Source: Salinimicrobium terrae DSM 17865
GTDB taxonomy: Bacteria; Bacteroidota; Bacteroidia; Flavobacteriales; Flavobacteriaceae
Direction of reading: 5' to 3'
Assembly (NCBI RefSeq): GCF_000424665.1
Contig: NZ_AUKI01000004.1
Location: forward strand, 22,684-86,683
Length of the DNA stretch: 64,000 bases
The notes beneath the pieces were generated by a model. That model worked only from the letters and a program-made list of their open reading frames with translations. It was not told the origin of the DNA and did no database searches. Of this stretch, positions 26,898 to 34,328 are shown in pieces. Position numbers and translations under genes: made by a program. Position 1 is the stretch's first letter. Each line of letters starts with the position of its first letter.

Positions 26898-27977
26898 TTA
26901 AACATTTCGGGTCAAAAAAGCAAGAGTGTCAACATTATCTGCATAATCCCATAATTTTGGTTGCTGAGTCTTTCCGAAAGAAATTTCTTCTTCAATAATG
27001 TTTTTTCCAACGACACACTGTATTTCTTCTTTTCTGCTTTCCAGTTCGTTTTTTACTTCTTCCAGATCGTCATAACGCTCATAAAATAAAGTGGCTATAG
27101 GAGAACTCAGGGATCGATCCTCCTTGAGGATTAAAAATCCATTTTCCAGCAACTTGAATTGGCTCATTAGGTAGACAGCTTTATTATAGTCATAATTGTT
27201 CGCGTATTTTGCCTGATTTATGATTGGATTCCAACTATAAATAGCTTCAAAAAAACCAGTAAAATCATAATTCTTGGGAACATATAATTTAGAAACATTT
27301 CTGCAGCCAAGGCCATAGTATCTAAAGATATCTTCAGCCAGGAAAGAGAGCTCTTCGCAGGTTTCTTTTCCTGTGAGTACAGCAACAGAATTTCTGTTCT
27401 TTCTTATTATCGAAAGTTTTCCGGCGAAATAATACTCAAAATATCTGGCGGTGTTGTTACTGCCTGTAGCAATAACAGCATCATAATTTGTCATTTTTGA
27501 AGCCCCATCGGCAGAGTGGGGGAGGATCTCAATCTTTTCATCCCATTCAGGGGAAGTAGCTTTAAGATAGTCGGCAACAACAGGTAAAAGTAGTTTATCA
27601 TTTGATGATTGCTTCACCAGCGCCTTGTGACCACTTACCAGGATCGAGAGAAAATCATGAAAACCTACCAAAGGTATGTTTCCTGCCATAATTACTCCCA
27701 CCGTCTTTGATTCTACTTTATCAAAATTATATTCAGAAATCCATTTTTGAAGATTTTCCTGGGTTAAAGCCTCAGCCCATTGTTCCAATGAAAAAAGGAC
27801 ATTCTCTTTAGTGAACCAACCATTGTGATGTACGGCCGAATCTATCTTCTGTTGGAGCAGATCAAAATAGGGGTCGTTGTATTGGAGGTTGATATCCTTT
27901 TCATACCCAGACCTTTTATATTGATCAAAAAACCGTCCCAGATTTACTAAGCTTTCTATACGCTTCTCGATTGTCAT
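26898..27977 (-). CDS. Acyl-CoA reductase, LuxC type
   Basis: I choose the ATG at 27977 (MTIEKRIESLVNLG). An in-frame ATG at 28022 overlaps the -7 box of this gene's own promoter and so cannot be in the transcript; 27977 is also directly preceded by AAGGGAG. The 359-residue protein matches the LuxC acyl-CoA/acyl reductase family of the aldehyde dehydrogenase superfamily (VGVIMAGNIPLVGFHDFLS near residue 94, the AVIATGSNNTARYFEYYF region, and GLGCRNVSKLYVP carrying the candidate catalytic Cys). It reduces activated acyl groups to aldehydes. The natural substrate here is unknown. It diverges from a ferredoxin gene and lies upstream of serC. Confidence 0.88.
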   Translation of the reverse strand: MTIEKRIESLVNLGRFFDQYKRSGYEKDINLQYNDPYFDLLQQKIDSAVHHNGWFTKENVLFSLEQWAEALTQENLQKWISEYNFDKVESKTVGVIMAGNIPLVGFHDFLSILVSGHKALVKQSSNDKLLLPVVADYLKATSPEWDEKIEILPHSADGASKMTNYDAVIATGSNNTARYFEYYFAGKLSIIRKNRNSVAVLTGKETCEELSFLAEDIFRYYGLGCRNVSKLYVPKNYDFTGFFEAIYSWNPIINQAKYANNYDYNKAVYLMSQFKLLENGFLILKEDRSLSSPIATLFYERYDDLEEVKNELESRKEEIQCVVGKNIIEEEISFGKTQQPKLWDYADNVDTLAFLTRNV

Positions 27978-27986
27978 CTCCCTTAT

Positions 27987-28017
27987 TTGTTTAAGAACTG
28001 TTTTGGCTTTAAATTTG
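27987..28017 (+). promoter_or_regulatory. Promoter of the ferredoxin gene
   Basis: TTG (27987-27989), 20 bases, then TAAATTTG (28010-28017) match the Bacteroidota -33/-7 consensus. The ferredoxin ATG is 25 bases downstream. Confidence 0.7.
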
Positions 28018-28019
28018 TG

Positions 28020-28049
28020 CAAATTTAGAACAAAAATAAGCTATGGCAA
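28020..28049 (-). promoter_or_regulatory. Promoter of the acyl-CoA reductase gene
   Basis: On the minus strand TTG (28047-28049), 19 bases, then TAAATTTG (28020-28027). It is back to back with the ferredoxin promoter; the two -7 boxes are inverted copies separated by two bases. Confidence 0.7.
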
Positions 28050-28393
28050 TTATAATAACCGATGAATGCATCAACTGTGGAGCGTGCGAACCCGAATGTC
28101 CTAATACCGCCATTTACGAGGGTGCAGATGACTGGAGATATGCAGATGGAACAGATCTTAGTGGCGACATAGTACTGCCTAATGGAAAAGCAGCGAGTGC
28201 AAATGAAGCACAGGAACCTCTTAGCGATGAGATCTATTATATAGTACCCGATAAATGTACCGAGTGTGTTGGTTTTCACGATGAGCCTCAATGTGCCGCC
28301 GTGTGCCCGGTAGATTGTTGTGTGCCCGATCCTGCGAATGAGGAAACCCGGGAACAGCTTGTTTCAAAACAAAAATTCATGCATAACGATTAA
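28043..28393 (+). CDS. 2[4Fe-4S] ferredoxin
   Basis: The 116-residue protein has a first cluster motif [12 protein letters not shown] (about residues 10-21) and a second, interrupted one ([18 protein letters not shown], about residues 73-90), as in Chromatium-type (Alvin) ferredoxins. The insert between the motifs is about 50 residues. It is a cytoplasmic electron carrier. It diverges from an acyl-CoA reductase gene from which it is separated by 65 bases holding two opposed promoters, so the two are likely controlled together. Confidence 0.93.
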   Translation: MAIIITDECINCGACEPECPNTAIYEGADDWRYADGTDLSGDIVLPNGKAASANEAQEPLSDEIYYIVPDKCTECVGFHDEPQCAAVCPVDCCVPDPANEETREQLVSKQKFMHND

Positions 28394-28412
28394 TTTCGAT
28401 TCGATATGAAGC

Positions 28413-28449
28413 AAAAAAAGACCTGCAAATTTTTTGCAGGTCTTTTTTT
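28413..28449. terminator. Bidirectional terminator between ferredoxin and FKBP genes
   Basis: AGACCTGCAAA (28419-28429) pairs with TTTGCAGGTCT (28433-28443), flanked by seven A and seven T. Confidence 0.9.
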
Positions 28450-28468
28450 ATAAGATAGAGTTGTCCAA

Positions 28469-28897
28469 TTACTTGATCTCAACCACTTCTAAATCAAAAA
28501 TAAGATCTTTTCCTGCTAATGGATGATTTCCATCCACAACAATAGAATCTTCTTTTACTTCTTTCACCACAAGGTTCATTTCGCGACCGTCTGGGGCTTT
28601 TGAAACTAGTCCCATTCCGGGTTCTGGCTTAATTTCTTCAGGTAACTGACTTTTATCTACCTCCTGGATCAATTCTTCTCTTGGAGCACCATAAGCTTCT
28701 TCAGATGGAATTTCAACAGTTTTCTTTTCATTTACTTTCATGTCGAGTAAACCTTTTTCAAATCCGGGGATAAGTTGCCCCTGTCCCATAGTGAATTCAA
28801 TAGGTTCTCTCTCTAAAGAACTGTCGAAGACCTGTCCATCGGTAAGTTTTCCGGTGTAGTGTACTTTTACAGTATCATTTTCTTTAACCTGACTCAT
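28469..28897 (-). CDS. FKBP-type peptidyl-prolyl isomerase, SlyD/FkpB-like
   Basis: The 142-residue protein has the FKBP signature VHYTGKLTDGQVFDSS (about residues 12-27), QLIPGFEKGLLDM and a flap insert (about residues 75-125), which is typical of SlyD/FkpB proteins that combine prolyl isomerase and chaperone activity. There is no signal peptide. A His-rich metal-binding tail as in SlyD is absent. It has its own promoter with a leader of about 95 bases. Confidence 0.93.
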   Translation of the reverse strand: MSQVKENDTVKVHYTGKLTDGQVFDSSLEREPIEFTMGQGQLIPGFEKGLLDMKVNEKKTVEIPSEEAYGAPREELIQEVDKSQLPEEIKPEPGMGLVSKAPDGREMNLVVKEVKEDSIVVDGNHPLAGKDLIFDLEVVEIK

Positions 28898-28998
28898 AAT
28901 AAAGTTTTTATCAATTAAATATTTGGGAAATGGAAATCAAACAGAAATTAAAAAGGAAGGACCTTAACAGCGCTGAGAAATATCTCATTTCGAAAGTG

Positions 28999-29029
28999 CA
29001 AAGATAACATTAATAAGACAGACAGCCAA
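28999..29029 (-). promoter_or_regulatory. Promoter of the FKBP gene
   Basis: On the minus strand TTG (29027-29029), 20 bases, TATCTTTG (28999-29006), a full match to the phylum consensus. The rest of 28898-29181 shows no gene. Confidence 0.65.
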
Positions 29030-29181
29030 AGAATGACCACTTAGTCCTTCAATTCGGAAAAATTCTTTATTAACTAAAAAATAATCAGAAAAAACAGAAG
29101 TTTAATTACATACTTTTAATATCTCTCTTAAAGGAGGGTTAAGACTGAACCTTATAATTGTAAAAAGCTCATTTTTTTAGT

Positions 29182-29631
29182 ATGTTGGTCATAATGTACT
29201 CAATTAAACTCGTTTTAAAGTTCCTGGTACTGCCGCTTATTTTGGTAGGTGCCATGGGAAGCTGCGATGAACCTGAAGCTGAAAAATACAATTTTGAAGA
29301 CTGGCAAAAGATCACTGTTACGGCTTCCGCCTATAATTCCCTTAAGCAGCAGGGAGAAGGTAATCCTTTTATAACGGCCTGGGGAGATTCCCTTAGGCCC
29401 GAAGTACAATCAATTGCCGTTTCAAGAGATCTTATTAGAAAAGGATTAAAACATAATACTCCAGTAAAAATTGAAGGTTTTGAAGGAGTTTTTTTTGTAA
29501 ATGATAAAATGCACCCAAGGTGGAGAAACAAGATCGACATCTATATGGGGCTTGATAAAGAAAAAGCTCTTAAGTGGGGCAGAAGAAAAGTAGAAATAGC
29601 TTTTCCCGCCAAAGATGAACCGGGAGGATAA
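29182..29631 (+). CDS. 3D-domain lipoprotein
   Basis: The 149-residue protein has an N-terminal hydrophobic signal ending in VGAMGSC, so Cys28 is a plausible lipidation site. The mature part carries the double-psi beta-barrel 3D (Asp-Asp-Asp) domain: VTASAYNS, the acid in FITAWGD, SRDL and NDKMHPRWRNKIDIYM. Such domains occur in cell-wall lytic enzymes like MltA, so peptidoglycan binding or cleavage is likely. The ATG at 29194 is an alternative start. The next gene (PAP2) follows after 12 bases, so both are probably co-transcribed. Confidence 0.82.
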   Translation: MLVIMYSIKLVLKFLVLPLILVGAMGSCDEPEAEKYNFEDWQKITVTASAYNSLKQQGEGNPFITAWGDSLRPEVQSIAVSRDLIRKGLKHNTPVKIEGFEGVFFVNDKMHPRWRNKIDIYMGLDKEKALKWGRRKVEIAFPAKDEPGG

Positions 29632-29643
29632 AATTAACTTCAA

Positions 29644-30408
29644 ATGGTACAGGTAACGAAAAAGTACATCAATGAGTTCGTGGATTTTTTTAAGAAGCAT
29701 GTCTCCAGGAAACATCCAGATTTTCCTTTTTATTTCCTTATTTTCATTGCTTTCCTAGTCTTCGTATTAGGGATTAACCTGTTTGTAGGTTTAACAGAAG
29801 AAGTGCAGGGGGAAACTATAGGACACTTTGACGACAGAGTTACAGATTATGTTACCTCCTTTCGAACCCCGGGGCTTAACAACTTCTTTATATTCGTGAC
29901 AGATCTTGGAGATTTATACGCGTATATTACTATTACTATAATAACCGGTCTATTCTTGTTTTATAAACTGAAAAACAAGAAATTTATTTTACAGCTTATT
30001 GGAGTAGTTATCCTTTCCTTTCTTGTAAATCTTGCGCTAAAAGAAGTATTTGACAGGGCAAGACCTGCCCTGGAACATATGGTAGTTATAAAGACCTTGA
30101 GCTACCCTAGTGGACATGCCATGAGTGCTATGTCTTATTACGGATTTCTTATCTATATCATCTTCCACATCAAAATGAATAAATTGCTGCGCGGATTCCT
30201 CACGGTGTTATTTGTAACCCTGATTTTCTTCATAGGATTAAGTAGAATATATCTGGGAGTTCATTTCCCGTCAGATGTTGTAGGAGGCTTTATTGGTGGC
30301 CTAATTTGGGTAGCCTTTTGTGTGGTTCTCTTTAATATAATTGATCTTCTGAGGCAAAGAAAAATACGAAGCAGGGCCGAAGAAGAAGAAAATCTTGAGA
30401 CAGGTTAA
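29644..30408 (+). CDS. Membrane PAP2-family lipid phosphatase
   Basis: The 254-residue protein has about six membrane segments and the three PAP2 motifs: KEVFDRARP (motif 1), PSGH (motif 2) and SRIYLGVHFPSDV (motif 3). These give the full set of catalytic residues Lys, Arg, His, Arg, His and Asp. It probably dephosphorylates undecaprenyl pyrophosphate or phosphatidylglycerol phosphate on the outer face of the inner membrane. It follows the 3D-domain gene by 12 bases, consistent with a link to the cell envelope. The C-terminal tail is Glu/Arg-rich. Confidence 0.92.
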   Translation: MVQVTKKYINEFVDFFKKHVSRKHPDFPFYFLIFIAFLVFVLGINLFVGLTEEVQGETIGHFDDRVTDYVTSFRTPGLNNFFIFVTDLGDLYAYITITIITGLFLFYKLKNKKFILQLIGVVILSFLVNLALKEVFDRARPALEHMVVIKTLSYPSGHAMSAMSYYGFLIYIIFHIKMNKLLRGFLTVLFVTLIFFIGLSRIYLGVHFPSDVVGGFIGGLIWVAFCVVLFNIIDLLRQRKIRSRAEEEENLETG

Positions 30409-31111
30409 TATTTCTTATTTTTTTGTTAGAGTTCTAAAGTTTTTTGATCCGAATCTTTATTTTCGAGTAAATCCAAAAATGAGCCCCAAAATCGTCTACA
30501 ATTCTACAGCATTTATGGTTGTGGAGTTTATTGTTTTCTATGTTTTTTTCCCCTTTATAGCTAATGCTTTTTTGGATGGGTGGTACAAAATCATCCCTTT
30601 AGTGCTTATTGCATTTTTCTTTCTTTTTTTGCTGCTCAAGGATCCTACCTTTGACCGAAATGTACTTACCAGATTCAATAGATATTATCTGTGGAAAAGT
30701 GTTCCCAGGATGATCATTATTACGGTTCTGCTTGTGTGGTTTACCTTTTGGATTTTTCCGGAGTTATTCTTTGTATATCCTATAGAGAACTTTAAAAGCT
30801 ATGTAATAACCTTCTTTTTATATCCTCTGGCGTCAGTTTTTCCGCAGGAGATCATTTACAGGGTCTACTATTTTCACAGGTATCATAAAGTAGTACCCGA
30901 AAAGTATCTTTTGATGTTTAGCAACGCAGTAGTCTTTGGTTTGACACACTTCATATATGCCAATTGGGTTGCTCCAATTGCCACCTTTCTTGCAGGCTGG
31001 ATCTTTATTTATAACTATTACCGAACAAGAAGTCTGCTCAATGTAAGCCTGGAACATTATTTTTATGGTCTCATTATGTTCACCATAGGCTTTGGATACT
31101 TCTTCCAATAA
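30395..31111 (+). CDS. CPBP (Abi) family intramembrane protease-like protein
   Basis: The protein has about six membrane segments. The CPBP/Rce1 motifs are present in part: motif 1 reads PQEIIYR, so the first Glu of EExxxR is Gln, while motif 2, FGLTH, keeps the His. Members cleave or bind prenylated or membrane proteins. The start is uncertain. A TTG at 30395 overlaps the PAP2 gene by 14 bases and adds the plausible stretch VLKFFDPNLYFRVNPK. The ATG at 30479 gives 210 residues and a 70-base gap. I keep the longer form because the extra stretch looks like real protein. Confidence 0.75.
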   Translation: MRQVNISYFFVRVLKFFDPNLYFRVNPKMSPKIVYNSTAFMVVEFIVFYVFFPFIANAFLDGWYKIIPLVLIAFFFLFLLLKDPTFDRNVLTRFNRYYLWKSVPRMIIITVLLVWFTFWIFPELFFVYPIENFKSYVITFFLYPLASVFPQEIIYRVYYFHRYHKVVPEKYLLMFSNAVVFGLTHFIYANWVAPIATFLAGWIFIYNYYRTRSLLNVSLEHYFYGLIMFTIGFGYFFQ

Positions 31112-31118
31112 AAAACCA

Positions 31119-31253
31119 TTAGATACCCAGGTTGGACAATAGCCACCACAAGATGATGAAAATGATAATGGTGCCAAAGCATCCACACCCGGTTTTACCT
31201 CCAAGTTTCCTGGCGCCCCAACCTGCCAACAAGGCTCTAATGATCTTTCTCAT
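31119..31253 (-). CDS. 44-residue membrane peptide
   Basis: Translating the minus strand from the ATG at 31253 gives a 44-residue protein. It has a basic, Gly-rich N-terminal half (MRKIIRALLAGWGARKLGG), a CGC motif, then a hydrophobic segment rich in Ile and Trp (GTIIIFIILWWLLSNLGI). I recall very similar short proteins in other Flavobacteriaceae (RAxxAGWGAxKLGGG followed by a hydrophobic end). That similarity and the sensible composition support a real gene. It is encoded opposite the end of the CPBP gene, eight bases from its stop. Function unknown. Confidence 0.6.
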   Translation of the reverse strand: MRKIIRALLAGWGARKLGGKTGCGCFGTIIIFIILWWLLSNLGI

Positions 31254-31356
31254 TACAATTTTTTATTTTCATTAAAATTAACTGGAAGTGGACTTTTGAG
31301 AAGCAAGTTTGGGATACTTTTATAAATCTATTTTTTATTAACTTGAAACAAAAAAG

Positions 31357-32187
31357 ATGAAACATCTAATTTTATTGATCCTTTTCTGCGGAATGGCAGC
31401 AACAGGGCAGGAGAATGGTAAAGCTCCTGAAATTAAATTAACGGGATTTAGCCATCCGGAATCTATAATCTATGATGAAGGGACCGAATATTTCTACGTC
31501 TCTAACATGGCAGACAGAACAGAAGGAGACGGATTTATTTCAAGAATCTCAAGGAAATGGAAAGATCAGGAGCATAACTGGATCACCGGTTTAAACGATC
31601 CCAAGGGATTACTTGTTAAAGGTGACCGACTCTATGTTACCGACGTTACTCAACTTGTGGAAATGGATATCAACTCCGGAGAGATTCTTAGACGAATTCC
31701 TGTTGAAGGAGCAGAATCTCTTAATGATCCTGCCATGGATGAAGAAGGAAATATTTTCTTTTCAGATCTGGCCGGTAGTAGCATTTATAAAATGCATGAT
31801 GGGGGAGAAATTGAAGAGTGGCTTAGTACTCCTGACCTGGAAAGACCTAATGGTTTATTTGTAACCCCTGGTTTTATCCTCGTTGCCGCCTGGGGTGATG
31901 ATCAAAATGGTAATATTCTCAAAGTGGACCGCACCACAAAAGAGATCAGCAGGATATCAAAGGAAGGGATTGGTAATATGGACGGTATTCAGCCAAAAGG
32001 TAACGGAGAATATTATATTTCTGACTGGGCTACTGGAAAGATCTATACCATTGATATGGAGGGAAACCTTAAAGAAGTAATTTCTTCAGAAAAGAGTTCG
32101 GGAGATATTCTGTATCTCGAAGATGACAAAAAACTATACCTTCCAATGAACCACCAGAATGAGTTGTGGATTTATAATATGAATTAA
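31357..32187 (+). CDS. Secreted SMP-30/NHL-type beta-propeller protein
   Basis: The 276-residue protein has a signal peptide (MKHLILLILFCGMAATG). Repeats of about 45 residues have the pattern of a six-bladed propeller (HPESIIYD, NDPKGLLVKGDRLYVTD, LNDPAMDEEGNIFFSD, RPNGLFV, GNMDGIQPKGNGEYYISDW). The SMP-30/gluconolactonase family binds a divalent metal through Glu, Asn and Asp at the propeller centre; Glu36, Asn and Asp in these motifs would fit. It could be a periplasmic lactonase, but the substrate is unknown. Its stop overlaps the end of the convergent ACT-like gene by four bases. Confidence 0.85.
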   Translation: MKHLILLILFCGMAATGQENGKAPEIKLTGFSHPESIIYDEGTEYFYVSNMADRTEGDGFISRISRKWKDQEHNWITGLNDPKGLLVKGDRLYVTDVTQLVEMDINSGEILRRIPVEGAESLNDPAMDEEGNIFFSDLAGSSIYKMHDGGEIEEWLSTPDLERPNGLFVTPGFILVAAWGDDQNGNILKVDRTTKEISRISKEGIGNMDGIQPKGNGEYYISDWATGKIYTIDMEGNLKEVISSEKSSGDILYLEDDKKLYLPMNHQNELWIYNMN

Positions 32188-32831
32188 CTGGATTTAATTT
32201 CGTTCATGAGTTGAAATGCCTGATTCACATATTCCTTCTCCAGGAAAATTGTAAAATAATTTGAAGTTGAAATGATCTCGTAAACAGGAATCCCTTCATA
32301 AGCCAAAAGCTTAAATATGTAGAAATAAAGTCCTACAGTTTTCGTATTCTTTTCAGGCAACGCAATTGTAATTGATGAAAGCTCTTCAGATATGCTTACG
32401 AGCTGCTCATTTTTGAAAATATCCTCGATAACAGTTTGCAGGCTTGTGGACACCAGGAAATTACTTTCCTGGAAGTTACTCGAATAGTTAAGAAAAATAC
32501 CCGTTTGATCTTTTATTGCATGTAGGAGTTCAGCTTTACGTGCAATAATGTTTTGAGAATTTAGATAAGTATATTCAGTAATCCCCGATCTTACGATCAT
32601 ATCCCCTAATTCCCTGAAATTCTTTGTTGTGAACTTGCTTCTTTTGGGATGGTAACGGCGCAGTGCCATAATTATGGAACCTTGTTTGACCGGTTTTCTC
32701 ATCTCCTTTTCAACCTGTGGTTGCAAATCGGCAGCCAGGGAGCTGAAGTTTATGATGTTCCGGGCTAAAGCATCATCCAGGAAAGGTTGGTGCTTTATAA
32801 TATCATGTACGCATGTACTTATTGTCTTCAA
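32184..32831 (-). CDS. HTH/ACT-like putative amino acid regulator
   Basis: The 215-residue protein has an N-terminal helical domain with LARNIINFSSLAADLQ and a short motif VKQGSIIMALRRY (about residues 47-60). The C-terminal half reads like one or two ACT-type beta-alpha-beta units (SSITIALP, GLYFYIFKLLAYEGIPVYEIIS, YFTIFLEKEYVNQAFQLM). ACT domains bind amino acids. It diverges from aspartate kinase, so a regulator responsive to an aspartate-family amino acid is a reasonable guess. I cannot name the family. Confidence 0.75.
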   Translation of the reverse strand: MKTISTCVHDIIKHQPFLDDALARNIINFSSLAADLQPQVEKEMRKPVKQGSIIMALRRYHPKRSKFTTKNFRELGDMIVRSGITEYTYLNSQNIIARKAELLHAIKDQTGIFLNYSSNFQESNFLVSTSLQTVIEDIFKNEQLVSISEELSSITIALPEKNTKTVGLYFYIFKLLAYEGIPVYEIISTSNYFTIFLEKEYVNQAFQLMNEIKSS

Positions 32832-32854
32832 TGTTAAATAATATACAATTTGTA

Positions 32855-32886
32855 CAAAGGTATAAAAAAGATATCATTTTTTTCAA
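32855..32886 (-). promoter_or_regulatory. Promoter of the ACT-like gene
   Basis: On the minus strand TTG (32884-32886), 21 bases, TACCTTTG (32855-32862). It lies in the 98-base gap between the ACT-like gene and aspartate kinase. Confidence 0.5.
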
Positions 32887-32929
32887 TTCCCGAAGATCAT
32901 CTTGTAATTATGCAAATCTAACTTGTAGT

Positions 32930-34258
32930 ATGAAGGTTTTAAAATTTGGAGGAACTTCTGTTGGTTCTGCGGAAAGTATCCGCAACGTCAGGGAGATCAT
33001 CAATAGCCAAAAAGGGCGCAAAATTGTAGTGGTTTCAGCTATGTCTGGAGTCACCAATCAACTTCTGGAAATTTCCGAAGTTTATAATTACGGAAAGGAA
33101 GACAAAGGACAGGGATTGATGCTGGAGCTAAAGTTAAAGCACCTGCAACTTATTGAAGAACTTATTGAGAACAAGGAAACTAAAAAAGTTACCCGGAATC
33201 TTTTCCATGAATTGTATCACCAACTGGAGGAAACGCTTAAGACCAAGCCGTTTTATGAAGCAGAAGTCATCACTTTCGGTGAGAGCTTCTTAAGTCTTAT
33301 TTTTTCTCAATATCTTGAAGAACAGGGTGTTTCAAATACACTTTTGGATGCCAAGGACTTTATGCATGTTTCCAACGTAGAAAATCCTGAGATCCAAACT
33401 GTTCAAAAACTTTTGAAATCTACTCTGGAACGCGAAGTGACATCGGAAGTTTACGTTACACAAGGTTTTATCAGAATTGATCGTAATAAAAATATTAGCA
33501 CCTTAAAACGTGGAGGCAGTGATTATACCGCAACTATAATTGGTGCTGCTGTAAATGCCACAGAGGTACAGATCTGGACAGACATTGACGGATTCCACAA
33601 TAATGATCCCCGATTCGTTGAGAATACAACGGCTCTTACAAGTCTTACATTTGAAGAGGCAGCAGAACTTGCATATTTTGGTGCAAAGATTCTGCACCCC
33701 CAAACAGTTTCCCCGGTCAAGGAAAAAGGTATTCCCATATATTTAAAGAATACTTTCACGCCCAATGCCCCCGGTACCTGCATTTCCGACGAACATCATA
33801 CAATTGGGTTAAAAGCTATTTCAGCCAAAGACGGGATTACTGCTATAAAGATTAAATCTAACCGGATGTTGATGGCACACGGTTTCCTGAAAAAGATTTT
33901 TGATGTTTTTGATAAGCACGAAACGGCGATCGACATGATCACCACATCAGAAATTGCCATTTCTCTAACCATTGATGATGCAAGAAACCTCGATAAGATC
34001 CTTTCTGAACTTGATGAATATGGAGAGATCACTGTAGATTCAGATCATTCAATTATATGCGTGGTAGGTGAGGGAGTCATTAATGATCATGAGACATTCA
34101 GGCTTTTTGAACTGCTAAATGACCTGCCGGTGAGGATGATTTCCTACGGCGGAAGCAGTAACAATATTTCCCTGCTCGTGGATACCACAAATAAAGTACA
34201 GGCATTAAAACTGCTGCATCAAAAGCTATTTGAAGTTAAAATATTGAACGCGACCTAG
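32930..34258 (+). CDS. lysC: Aspartate kinase
   Basis: The start at ATG 32930 gives MKVLKFGGTSVGS, the family's usual N-terminus; 39 codons upstream in frame have no conserved content. The 442-residue protein has the amino acid kinase domain (KFGGTSV; SAMSGVTNQL; the RGGSDYTAT loop; the QIWTDIDGFHNNDPR region) and two ACT-like units after residue about 290 (ITAIKIKSNRMLMAHG; SIICVVGEGV). It phosphorylates aspartate, the first step to lysine, threonine and methionine, and is probably feedback controlled through the ACT domains. It is not fused to homoserine dehydrogenase. Confidence 0.95.
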   Translation: MKVLKFGGTSVGSAESIRNVREIINSQKGRKIVVVSAMSGVTNQLLEISEVYNYGKEDKGQGLMLELKLKHLQLIEELIENKETKKVTRNLFHELYHQLEETLKTKPFYEAEVITFGESFLSLIFSQYLEEQGVSNTLLDAKDFMHVSNVENPEIQTVQKLLKSTLEREVTSEVYVTQGFIRIDRNKNISTLKRGGSDYTATIIGAAVNATEVQIWTDIDGFHNNDPRFVENTTALTSLTFEEAAELAYFGAKILHPQTVSPVKEKGIPIYLKNTFTPNAPGTCISDEHHTIGLKAISAKDGITAIKIKSNRMLMAHGFLKKIFDVFDKHETAIDMITTSEIAISLTIDDARNLDKILSELDEYGEITVDSDHSIICVVGEGVINDHETFRLFELLNDLPVRMISYGGSSNNISLLVDTTNKVQALKLLHQKLFEVKILNAT

Positions 34259-34295
34259 TTGCTCACTTTGAGTTGTTAGTTTATTTGTTTGGAAA

Positions 34296-34328
34296 GAATC
34301 GCTCGTTTTACGGGCGATTCTTATTTTT
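34296..34328 (+). terminator. Terminator of aspartate kinase
   Basis: GAATCGCTCG (34296-34305) pairs with CGGGCGATTC (34311-34320), with one G-T pair, followed by TTATTTTT. The stop codon of the convergent glycosyltransferase gene lies in the loop. Confidence 0.8.

Noticed and set aside
28020..28022. ATG 28022 as start of the acyl-CoA reductase
   Set aside because: It overlaps the gene's own -7 promoter box; ATG 27977 has a good ribosome site and fits the family.
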